Assembly: GCA_023457175.1 (NCBI GenBank)
Contig: JAEWMM010000115.1
Location: 1 to 6,709 of the forward strand
Length of the DNA: 6,709 nucleotides
Direction of reading: 5' to 3'
Origin: Bacillota bacterium
GTDB taxonomy: Bacteria > Bacillota > Clostridia > Oscillospirales > Ruminococcaceae
The translations under genes and the position numbers were made by a program. Positions 1 through 5,971 of this stretch are shown one piece after another. Every line of letters begins with the position of its first letter. Position 1 is the first letter of the stretch. The notes under the pieces were generated by a model. It did not search any database and had not been told where the DNA came from. It was given only the letters and a program-made list of their open reading frames with translations.

Positions 1-4
1 GCGT

Positions 5-25
5 AAAACGGCGTCTGGCGCGCCG
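5..25 (-). terminator. Possible second terminator-like hairpin beyond the deoD terminator
   Basis: Read on the minus strand, a 5-bp GC stem (arms 21-25 and 9-13) encloses a 7-base loop and is followed directly by four T (complement of 5-8). The stem is short, so this is a weak call. The stretch 2-13 matches 52-63 at 11 of 12 positions, and the latter is the stem foot and T-tract of the stronger terminator at 55-86. This could therefore be a back-up terminator of the deoD operon, or the end of a gene outside the window. Confidence 0.3.
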
Positions 26-54
26 GTCGGCGATATGCCGGCCTTATTCTACGC

Positions 55-86
55 AAAACGGCGCGAAGCCTACCCGCTTCGCGCCG
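55..86 (-). terminator. Rho-independent terminator of the rnf-like/deoD operon
   Basis: On the minus strand an 11-bp perfect stem (arms 76-86 and 59-69) closes a 6-base loop (70-75) and is followed directly by TTTT (complement of 55-58). It starts 7 bases past the deoD stop codon. The layout is that of an intrinsic terminator, and its position fits the end of the whole minus-strand cluster. The T-tract is short, but the stem is long and very GC-rich. Confidence 0.8.
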
Positions 87-93
87 CCGCCGT

Positions 94-798
94 TTAAATA
101 TCAGAAGCCAGCGTCAGCGCAACCTTCATCATGTCGTGGAAGCTTTCCTGCCGCTCAAGGGCGGACAGACCCTCGCCGGTAGCGATAATATCTGAAATGG
201 TGCAGATGCACAGCGCCTCTTTGCCGGCACGCGCCGCATTAAAATACAGTCCCGCTGCTTCCATTTCAACGGCCATTACACCCATGTCGGTCCACTTGTC
301 GTTGCCTGCCTCGCTGTAAAAGGTGTCGGAAGACAGGATATTACCCACCTTCATCGAGACACCCAACGACTTAGCAGCGGCGTCGGCTGCCTGTAAAAGC
401 CGCCAGCTTGCAATGGGCGCGAAGGTGCCGGGCAGGCCGTACTGCGCGCCATAGTTGGAATTGGTGCAGGCCCCCATGCCGGCGACGAGATCGCGCACCC
501 GAATGTCCTTGCCGAGCCCGCCGGCGGAACCGATGCGGATGATGCTCTGCACATCATACATGTTGTAAAGCTCGTAGGAATAGATGCCGATGGAGGGAAT
601 GCCCATTCCACTGCCCTGCACCGATACGGGCTTTCCGTTATAGTTGCCTGTATAGCCGAACATGTTGCGCACCGTGTTGTAGCATCTGACATCGGTCAGG
701 TAGGTTTCCGCAATGACTTTGGCGCGCAGCGGGTCGCCGGGCATCAGCACGGTTTTCGCAATATCGCCCTTTTCTGCGGCATTATGCGGTGTTGACAT
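94..798 (-). CDS. deoD: Purine nucleoside phosphorylase, DeoD type
   Basis: This is a cytoplasmic enzyme of purine salvage. It splits purine (deoxy)nucleosides with phosphate into free base and (deoxy)ribose 1-phosphate. The 234-residue product has the usual length of the hexameric DeoD family and carries its landmarks: His5, the phosphate-binding MPGDP loop with Gly21 and Arg25, Arg44, RIGSAG (Arg88, Ser91), the nucleoside-binding VEMEA (residues 177-181), and the catalytic Asp203 and Arg216 pair (ISDII and ERQ), matching Asp204 and Arg217 of the E. coli enzyme. The ATG at 798 is preceded by a purine-rich GAAGGGGG site at suitable distance. The gene is last in the minus-strand cluster, 20 bases after the PF13200-like gene and followed by a strong terminator. 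I see no functional link to the rnf-like genes, and it may simply share their transcript. Confidence 0.95.
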   Translation of the reverse strand: MSTPHNAAEKGDIAKTVLMPGDPLRAKVIAETYLTDVRCYNTVRNMFGYTGNYNGKPVSVQGSGMGIPSIGIYSYELYNMYDVQSIIRIGSAGGLGKDIRVRDLVAGMGACTNSNYGAQYGLPGTFAPIASWRLLQAADAAAKSLGVSMKVGNILSSDTFYSEAGNDKWTDMGVMAVEMEAAGLYFNAARAGKEALCICTISDIIATGEGLSALERQESFHDMMKVALTLASDI

Positions 799-818
799 CT
801 TAAAATTCCCCCTTCATA

Positions 819-2060
819 TTATTGGAGCTTGTAATTGCCCTGCGGGTTAAACAGCACATAATCGCTGCCGCCCGCATTTTTAAGCGACGCCGTCAGCGCC
901 GTACAGTCGACGAGCGTGCCGTCGGCCGAGAAAGCGGGTATAAAACCGATCCAGCCGGTGTCCTGCGCGGCCAAGGACGCACTGCGCAGCGCTAAAGGCC
1001 AAAGCGACATATCTGAGGACAGCGGCAGTATCACACGCGTGGTAAAAAATGCGGCAGGGCTGCCGCCATAAAGCCGGCTGTTGTTCGACTGAATCTGCGC
1101 ATCGCGCTGCGCGTCTCCGGTCGGGGCCCAGCCCTCCTGTGTGCAAAGAATCAGCTCGCCGCCCTTGGCCTTCACCGCGGCCGAGACGGCGTTGACAAAC
1201 TGTGTCAATGCCGCATCCCGCGTGGTCGTCTTGGCAACCGGGCCATACCCGGCCTTATCAAGGCCCACACCGGAGGGGAACTGCACCGAATCGAGTAAAA
1301 TGACCTTGAAGCCCTGCGAGCAAAGCTCACCCGCCAGCGAGATGATATACTGCTGCGCCCCCTGTGAATAAGGGTTCAGCCAGGGCTTACCGCCTAGATC
1401 GGGTGAATTGTCATACCAAAATATATCGGTATCATAGTAATGCACCGCCATGTCGCGTTCCTGCAACGGCGCGATACTGTCGCGAAAAGCGTGGATACGC
1501 GCGGCGGGTATCAGCCCCTTGTCGCCGATCGCCTGAGCCACCTGTTTGGCCGAGTAGGCAGTGTCCGATGCAGCGCCCGCCTTCTGTGCCAGCGCATTTT
1601 CAGACGAGAACAGCACAGCGCCGGTGGCATCCTTGGCGTCGACCACAACAGTATTAAGCTGCGCGTTCACCGCGCTGGCCAGCATGTTTGAAAGCACGGC
1701 ATTATCTAAAAGCTGGGCCTGCGGAAGGTAGATGCCGCGCATCCCCGTCCCCTGATTGACCGGAGCGGGGGCAGTGGGTTGAGAAGTCTCGGGCCGGGAT
1801 GCGTTTTCGGGCGCAGATTGGGGCGTTTGCGGCTGCGATTCGGATGCTGCCGGAGCGGAGACGGCGGCCGAGAGCCCGGCGGGCGGCTCGGTTCCCAGCT
1901 TCATGACAAACTCATGAACCGGGGTATAAAGACTCCAGCCGATGACCCCGAACAGCAGCACGCCAAAAAACATGGCAATCAGAATAGGCCATGAGCCCGC
2001 GCCCATTCCCCTTCCGTAAATATTGCCATAGCGCTTGATCTTCGTCCCTTTTCTCGCCAT
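819..2060 (-). CDS. Membrane-anchored protein with PF13200-like (DUF4015) glycoside-hydrolase-type domain
   Basis: The product has 413 residues. A short basic N-terminus precedes one hydrophobic segment (about residues 24-46). A Pro/Ser/Gln/Ala-rich linker follows (about 60-105), then a globular domain from about residue 107 to the end. The domain opens with RGIYLP and continues with VVVDAKDATGAV (138-149), WLNPYS (227-232) and GFKVILLDSVQFPS (250-263). This pattern fits the putative TIM-barrel glycosyl hydrolase family PF13200 (DUF4015). In relatives I recall, the last motif reads closer to FDYxRFP; here Asp257 is kept but Arg is replaced by Gln, so activity is uncertain. The predicted topology places the domain outside the cell. 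The ATG at 2060 has GGAGGT 7 bases upstream and lies 24 bases after the rnfA-like stop, so co-transcription is likely. Substrate unknown. The family call is moderately firm; any enzymatic role is inference. Confidence 0.75.
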   Translation of the reverse strand: MARKGTKIKRYGNIYGRGMGAGSWPILIAMFFGVLLFGVIGWSLYTPVHEFVMKLGTEPPAGLSAAVSAPAASESQPQTPQSAPENASRPETSQPTAPAPVNQGTGMRGIYLPQAQLLDNAVLSNMLASAVNAQLNTVVVDAKDATGAVLFSSENALAQKAGAASDTAYSAKQVAQAIGDKGLIPAARIHAFRDSIAPLQERDMAVHYYDTDIFWYDNSPDLGGKPWLNPYSQGAQQYIISLAGELCSQGFKVILLDSVQFPSGVGLDKAGYGPVAKTTTRDAALTQFVNAVSAAVKAKGGELILCTQEGWAPTGDAQRDAQIQSNNSRLYGGSPAAFFTTRVILPLSSDMSLWPLALRSASLAAQDTGWIGFIPAFSADGTLVDCTALTASLKNAGGSDYVLFNPQGNYKLQ

Positions 2061-2084
2061 TTACAACACCTCCCGGATAAAAAA

Positions 2085-2669
2085 TCAAGTGGGTAACTGG
2101 TGGCCGATCAGACCATATATCGCCAGACTGAGTATGCCGATGTAGATCATGGTGATAGGCAGCCCGCCAAAGGATTTGGGAACCTTGCACAGCTCCAGAC
2201 GCTCACGCCCCGAATGCACAAGCATCATCGCAATAGTCAGGCCTGCCGAGCAGCCCAGACAATAGGCGATGGTTTGCAGCAGCGTTTCTCTGCTTAAAAT
2301 CGCGATGAGCACCGCACCGAACGAAGCGCCGTTAAAGGCTGCCGTCACGGGTAGCGCATGCGCCGAAGGCAGATTGCGTGTGCCGGCGAGCGCCACCAGC
2401 AGAAAATAGGCTGCGCTGATACTGAGCAGCACCGCCGGACCTCTGAAAACCGGCCACCAGGCATAGCCTTTAAGCGCAAATTTAAAAACCCACGCCAGAA
2501 CGCCGCCGAGGAAAGAAATTACACAGGTCATGGCGCCCAGCCGTATAATGGCATGATAGCTTCTTGTGCGCTCAAGGATATGATCTACGCCAAGCGCACG
2601 CGCAAAAAGCAGGTTTTCGGTCACGGCGGCAACGGTGATGATCGCCAGCATTTCGTAGATCGCTTTCAT
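2085..2669 (-). CDS. rnfA: Divergent RnfA-like membrane subunit lacking the cluster cysteines
   Basis: This 194-residue, very hydrophobic protein with about six membrane segments belongs to the RnfA/RnfE/NqrD/NqrE family. It has the usual RnfA length, and the C-terminal part (RERLEL, then VPKSFGGLPIT, residues 155-173) reads like standard RnfA. In Rnf and Nqr complexes this subunit pairs with RnfE, and each gives two cysteines to a [2Fe-2S] cluster within the membrane. In typical RnfA these lie in LGxCP and TNCAVLG. Here the corresponding places read LGVDH (Asp29) and FNGASFG (Gly114), so both cysteines are missing. The protein's other cysteines (49, 137, 140, 161) are not at those places. 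The ATG at 2669 overlaps the rnfE-like stop by 4 bases, which suggests translational coupling, with GGGAG about 11 bases upstream. No rnfB follows. The role in electron or ion transfer cannot be assumed. Confidence 0.82.
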   Translation of the reverse strand: MKAIYEMLAIITVAAVTENLLFARALGVDHILERTRSYHAIIRLGAMTCVISFLGGVLAWVFKFALKGYAWWPVFRGPAVLLSISAAYFLLVALAGTRNLPSAHALPVTAAFNGASFGAVLIAILSRETLLQTIAYCLGCSAGLTIAMMLVHSGRERLELCKVPKSFGGLPITMIYIGILSLAIYGLIGHQLPT

Positions 2670-3328
2670 TCGTGTTCACCCTCCCCTTTTGCAGGCTCAG
2701 GCCCGCGCGAAAGCATGCCGTTTACAACGGCGCGATCCACGCTCCGGCACAGCGCGTTTAAAAAGCCCAGCAAAATAAACCCGAAAAACGGCAGCGTGAC
2801 GCCTACCATCCTGATGGGGTACAACGCGAAGGGCACGCCCCAGATGGTTCTGCTGCCCAACACCTCGCGTACGGCGCCAATGCCGCAGGCCACCAGCGCA
2901 AACCCCAGACAGATGACCACCGCATCCCGCAGGCCGTGCTGCGGCGTTTTGCGGGGGCTCACGACCGTGAGATCGAGCATAATGCTGTTGACCGCAGCCA
3001 ACGGAATATAAAGGCCCAAGCCGTCGAGCAGCACGGCCTGACGCCGAAGCAGCAATTGAGCCACAATGACGCCAATCATTGCCAGCAGCGTATAGCAGGG
3101 CACCAGATAAGGCGTCGGAACCTTCTTTTGCAGCGCAGGCGCTATGGTCGCCGCCGGAACGGTTGCCGCAATAATAAACACGCTGATGAGCAGGCCGCTT
3201 TTTAAATTCAGCGTTGGCACAATAACGAAGGGTAATGCCATGCCCAGCGCCACAACAGGGTTATTTTTAATCAGCCCCGATGTTTTCTTCAACCGCCGAC
3301 GATATTTCCGAATTGGTTTTAAGTTCAA
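2666..3328 (-). CDS. rnfE: Divergent RnfE-like membrane subunit lacking the cluster cysteines
   Basis: This is an integral membrane protein of the RnfE/NqrD family with about six hydrophobic segments. Family landmarks are KNNPVV (21-26), LGLYIPLAAVNS (104-115) and the strongly typical GAVREVLGSRTIWG (151-164). In known complexes the two cluster cysteines lie in LGxCP and VNCIILGR. Here the same places read LGMALP (Ala31) and VNSIMLD (Ser115), so both are lost, as in the neighbouring rnfA-like gene. I chose the TTG at 3328 because a perfect AGGAGGA (3335-3341) lies 6 bases upstream. The in-frame ATG at 3349 would read through that site as coding sequence and has no good site of its own. This gives 220 residues and a 62-base overlap with rnfD. 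In standard operons rnfG sits between D and E; the overlap leaves no room for it here. Confidence 0.85.
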   Translation of the reverse strand: MNLKPIRKYRRRLKKTSGLIKNNPVVALGMALPFVIVPTLNLKSGLLISVFIIAATVPAATIAPALQKKVPTPYLVPCYTLLAMIGVIVAQLLLRRQAVLLDGLGLYIPLAAVNSIMLDLTVVSPRKTPQHGLRDAVVICLGFALVACGIGAVREVLGSRTIWGVPFALYPIRMVGVTLPFFGFILLGFLNALCRSVDRAVVNGMLSRGPEPAKGEGEHE

Positions 3329-4292
3329 TGTTCTTCCTCCTGAAAGCATGTGCTAAATGCTCTCCCCATAAATCAATAATCCAAACCGAAGCGTTCATAA
3401 CCAAAATGGCAAACAGCAGCGAATCTTCATATTCTCCCAAGTGCCGAAACGTCATGCTGACAACACCGGCCAAAAAGCCGTAGAGCACCTTTGGCAGCTT
3501 GCGCTTGGGCGACGTCACAGGGTCGTTTATCAAAAAAATAGCGCCGATCAGTGTCAGGCCAGTCATCAGCTCATAGCTGACCGAGTAAAACGGCGTCAGC
3601 ATGGCCCGCGGCACAGCGGCCGCAACAAGCGCGGCGCCACCTAAAAATGCGCCGGTCATCCAAACGCTCACGGTTTTTCTCACCGCGAGGAATAAGAAAC
3701 ATGTACATAAAACTAATATGTTAGTGGCTCCCATAGGGCCCGCAAAATTGCCCAGCAGCATATCTAAGAGATCGGTATTCGGCGCGCCGCCAAGCGAAAG
3801 GGTGTAGGCCGGGGAGTTGATCAACTTAAGCGTGCCGTCCACGGCGACGGGAAGCCGGTCAAACGGGACGGGGTACAAAAACATCGACTTGGGCCAGCAC
3901 ACGGCCGCAAAGGCCGCGCCGGCCACAGCGGGGTTAAAGATGTTTTCTCCCACGCCGCCAAACGGATGCTTGGCAACGGCGATGCCAAACAGCGCAGCCG
4001 CCGCGACAACCTCAAACCGGATGGAGGCCGGCATCAGAAGAGGGATCAGCATACCGGTGACGGTGGGAGAAAGGTCACGTATATTTGGAACATTGCGTCT
4101 GGCGATCGCACAGAGCATGTCGAAAGCGGTTGTGACCATCACGCTGAAAAAGCCCAGCGCGAGGGCGCGTTTTCCATAGTAGTAGGTCGCCATCGCATAA
4201 AGCGGAAGCATGGCAATAATGGCGTCGAGCATCACGGTCTGATTGCTTTCGCGCGAGCGGATATGAGGGGGATTTTGTGCGCGTAGTTTCAC
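3267..4292 (-). CDS. rnfD: RnfD-like membrane subunit without a clear flavinylation motif
   Basis: The 341-residue membrane protein belongs to the RnfD/NqrB family. Landmarks are PPHIRSRES (8-16), the MLDAIIAMLP helix start (21-30), DLSPTVTG (73-80), FGGVGENIFNPA (111-122), DLLDMLLGNFAG (174-185) and NDPVTSP (256-262), in the standard order. Canonical RnfD carries FMN covalently on a threonine in an S/T-G/S-A-T motif shortly before the DLxLG segment. The corresponding stretch here (151-175) contains NSPAYT and LGGAPNT, neither of which fits, so covalent FMN is doubtful. The start is GTG at 4292, with AAGGAGG 6 bases upstream, and it overlaps the rnfC stop by 4 bases. The hydrophilic C-terminal tail (about 318-341) is encoded by DNA that also holds the rnfE ribosome binding site and start. 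Confidence 0.88.
   Translation of the reverse strand: MKLRAQNPPHIRSRESNQTVMLDAIIAMLPLYAMATYYYGKRALALGFFSVMVTTAFDMLCAIARRNVPNIRDLSPTVTGMLIPLLMPASIRFEVVAAAALFGIAVAKHPFGGVGENIFNPAVAGAAFAAVCWPKSMFLYPVPFDRLPVAVDGTLKLINSPAYTLSLGGAPNTDLLDMLLGNFAGPMGATNILVLCTCFLFLAVRKTVSVWMTGAFLGGAALVAAAVPRAMLTPFYSVSYELMTGLTLIGAIFLINDPVTSPKRKLPKVLYGFLAGVVSMTFRHLGEYEDSLLFAILVMNASVWIIDLWGEHLAHAFRRKNIELKTNSEISSAVEENIGAD
3335..3341 (-). promoter_or_regulatory. Ribosome binding site fixing the TTG start of the rnfE-like gene
   Basis: On the minus strand the bases read AGGAGGA, with a 6-base spacer (agaaca) to TTG at 3328. The site lies inside the rnfD coding sequence. It would encode part of the protein if the upstream ATG at 3349 were used, which argues for the TTG start. 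Confidence 0.8.
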
Positions 4293-5341
4293 AGCGAACC
4301 TCCTTGCTGCCGGGTGCGCGTAAGCGCCGCCGCTCTGGCCATGACCTGCGCCAAATCAAGCTTGGCGGGGCAAACGTAGCTGCAGGTTCCGCAGCCGGTG
4401 CAAAGCTCGGCGTCCGCAAGCGCGAGGTTGCGCTTGCGCGGGGTCTGCATAACCTTGTAAATAAAATAGGGCGAAAGTCCCTCAGGGCAAACATCGGTGC
4501 AGCGGCCGCACCCGATGCAGCTATAACCCAGATTCTTAAATTCCTCGGCGAACGCCAATATGCCCCGCGTTGTAGCCGAAACAAACACCTTATCCGGATC
4601 GGTAATGCCAAAGCCGGTCATTGAGCCGCCCGCGACAATGCGTTTGGGGTTTGCGATGGTGCCCACCGCGTAAAGCACCTGCCCGATGGAGCAGCCAATC
4701 GGTATCTCGTAATTGCCGGCATTGGCAACGCAGTCGCCCGCCACCGTGACAAAGCAGCAGGTCTGGCACAGCCCCTCATAGGCGGCGCGGCGCAGATGCA
4801 TCAGCGCGCAGGCGCCGATAATCAGCGCGTTATCCCGCTTCATCTGACGCTTGGCGCGGTATTCGGCCGGGTAGGCGCCGCTGATGCGCTCTACCTTGAC
4901 GCCAAAAATATTATGTGGTATCCGGGTGTCAATATCAAACAGGTTGCGGTAAATTTCTATCGATGTTTTAGAGGCGCCGATCGCTCTTTTAGCCAGCGCA
5001 AGCCCCTCGGCCAATTGCTCGGGAAAGTGAAGCGCCGGCCCAAGCTGGCTTGAAATGTAAGGCTCGTCGTCCAGCGCGTCCACAACTATGCCGGAAATGC
5101 CGTCCCGCGCGGCGGCGGCCAGCTTCTTCCACAGCCGGCGGCCATCGCACTCGTCGACAATTTTGGCCTCGCGCGCGATCGAAATAATTTCGTACGGCGC
5201 CAGGAGATCGGGCGTGGGCGAAACCGGCGTCTCGGTTTTCTGTATGGGAATGTCCAATCCGGGCAACCGCCTGATCTCGCGCGACAGCCCCGGCTCCTTA
5301 TTCTGCTCTAGTAAAATCCCCTTGGAAGAATTGGTTCTCAT
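4289..5341 (-). CDS. rnfC: Reduced RnfC-like subunit: two ferredoxin-type motifs, degenerate FMN/NADH site
   Basis: RnfC is the peripheral cytoplasmic subunit that normally binds FMN and NADH and two [4Fe-4S] clusters. This 350-residue copy is shorter than the usual 430-450. The N-terminal barrel-sandwich region is largely missing; only about 50 residues precede the Rossmann-like part. Where RnfC normally has the Gly-rich GLGGAGFPTxxKL loop, this one reads IVDECDGRRLWKKL (61-74). The usual GAECEPY reads DALDDEPY (88-95), and the usual YPQGGE reads YPAEYR (157-162). The SLBB-like segment is recognisable (TVAGDCVANAGNYEIPIG, 199-216), as is AGGSMTGF (237-244). Two perfect CxxCxxCxxxCP motifs remain: Cys275/278/281/285 and Cys314/317/320/324. 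ATG 5341 has AAGGAGG 7 bases upstream; the adjacent TTG at 5344 would leave only 4. First gene of the cluster. The family is clear; loss of NADH oxidation is an inference. Confidence 0.88.
   Translation of the reverse strand: MRTNSSKGILLEQNKEPGLSREIRRLPGLDIPIQKTETPVSPTPDLLAPYEIISIAREAKIVDECDGRRLWKKLAAAARDGISGIVVDALDDEPYISSQLGPALHFPEQLAEGLALAKRAIGASKTSIEIYRNLFDIDTRIPHNIFGVKVERISGAYPAEYRAKRQMKRDNALIIGACALMHLRRAAYEGLCQTCCFVTVAGDCVANAGNYEIPIGCSIGQVLYAVGTIANPKRIVAGGSMTGFGITDPDKVFVSATTRGILAFAEEFKNLGYSCIGCGRCTDVCPEGLSPYFIYKVMQTPRKRNLALADAELCTGCGTCSYVCPAKLDLAQVMARAAALTRTRQQGGSL
4299..4305 (-). promoter_or_regulatory. Ribosome binding site for the GTG start of the rnfD-like gene
   Basis: On the minus strand the bases read AAGGAGG, 6 bases before GTG at 4292. 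The site lies within the last codons of rnfC, and the rnfC stop and rnfD start share bases (GTGA). Confidence 0.75.
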
Positions 5342-5348
5342 CAACCGT

Positions 5349-5355
5349 CCTCCTT
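5349..5355 (-). promoter_or_regulatory. Ribosome binding site of the rnfC-like gene
   Basis: On the minus strand the bases read AAGGAGG, 7 bases before ATG 5341 and 4 bases before TTG 5344. The spacing favours the ATG. No convincing -10/-35 pair is visible between here and the divergent mecA start, so the operon promoter may lie inside mecA. Confidence 0.75.
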
Positions 5356-5398
5356 CGCCCGTATGGTCTTTTTTGAATGCAAAACCAATAAGGCGGTG

Positions 5399-5971
5399 AT
5401 GTTTTTGGTATTTCGTCTGGTATCGCCGGACCGGTTAAAGGTCGTTTTAACGGCGCAGGATGTTCAGCAGGTGGGTATAGACTGGGAAAGCCAGGACTCA
5501 GCCGAGGTCAAGAAGCTGCGGCGTTATCTGCTCGGCGTGCTGGCGCAGGCGCAGTCACAAACCGACACCTCATTTTTGCTGCTCGGCGACCGCCTGCTCA
5601 TCGAGATTTATCCCGAGGACGACGGCGGCGCAACGGTGTATTTTGTTATGGAGCAGAAAGAGGCGCACACCTCTATCTGCGAGCCGGTCATATTCAGCTT
5701 TGACGACGCTGAAGCGTTAATCCGCGGCGCACTACAGCTTTTTTCGCTGCATGGGCACCGCCTGCTGCAAAGCGCGCTCTACCGGCAGCAAGACAGCTGG
5801 CAGCTGATTATCCGCCCCATGGACGGACAAAACGGCCCCGCAGTCAACCTGCTTTCGGAATATGGCCAGCGTGCCGAGGGCGGCAGCGTGCTGTGCGCCA
5901 TCATAGAGGAGCATTGCAAGCCGATCATCCGGGAGCATGCCATCGACATGCTGTCCTATTATTTTAGCTGA
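5399..5971 (+). CDS. mecA: MecA-like adaptor protein (ClpC/ClpP partner family)
   Basis: MecA/YpbH proteins are cytoplasmic adaptors that bring substrates to the ClpC-ClpP protease. The N-terminal part (1-85) follows the family pattern: a short opening strand, LTAQDVQQVGIDWE (17-30, like the LTREDLEERGI type), a helix RRYLLGVLAQAQ (41-52), and LLIEIYPEDDGG (66-77). The C-terminal part (97-190) has SFDDAEALIRGA (100-111), SALYRQQDSWQLIIRP (125-140), LLSEYGQ (151-157) and the end HAIDMLSYYF (180-189), matching the MecA C-terminal domain. At 190 residues it is shorter than B. subtilis MecA (218), mostly because the acidic linker between the domains is nearly absent. I chose ATG 5399 over the in-frame ATG at 5363: family members begin this close to the first strand, and the earlier ATG has no ribosome binding site. 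Only AAGG, 5 bases away, precedes 5399, so the start is less firm than the family. Confidence 0.78.
   Translation: MFLVFRLVSPDRLKVVLTAQDVQQVGIDWESQDSAEVKKLRRYLLGVLAQAQSQTDTSFLLLGDRLLIEIYPEDDGGATVYFVMEQKEAHTSICEPVIFSFDDAEALIRGALQLFSLHGHRLLQSALYRQQDSWQLIIRPMDGQNGPAVNLLSEYGQRAEGGSVLCAIIEEHCKPIIREHAIDMLSYYFS

Noticed and set aside
2358..3011. A 217-codon open frame on the plus strand across the rnfA/rnfE region
   Set aside because: It lies antisense to two genes with clear family motifs, its product is low in hydrophobic structure and full of Arg, Pro, Gln and Asn without any recognisable domain, and it has no convincing ribosome binding site. It is a shadow of GC-rich coding sequence.
4075..4611. 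A 178-codon minus-strand frame overlapping rnfC and rnfD
   Set aside because: The product is Arg- and Pro-rich with no family pattern and overlaps two confirmed genes out of frame.
2085..5341. The rnf-like block as a decaying pseudogene cluster
   Set aside because: All four frames are open at plausible lengths, with overlapping starts and stops, strong ribosome binding sites and conserved non-redox motifs. The selective loss of redox residues with the frames kept looks like change of function.
5363..5398. The upstream ATG at 5363 as the mecA start
   Set aside because: It has no ribosome binding site, the sequence before it is the complement of the rnfC site, and the twelve extra residues do not fit the MecA N-terminus.
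5342..5420. A minus-strand promoter with TTGGTT and CATACG 17 bases apart before rnfC
   Set aside because: The -10 box matches the consensus at only three positions, and transcription would begin at the ribosome binding site itself, leaving no leader.
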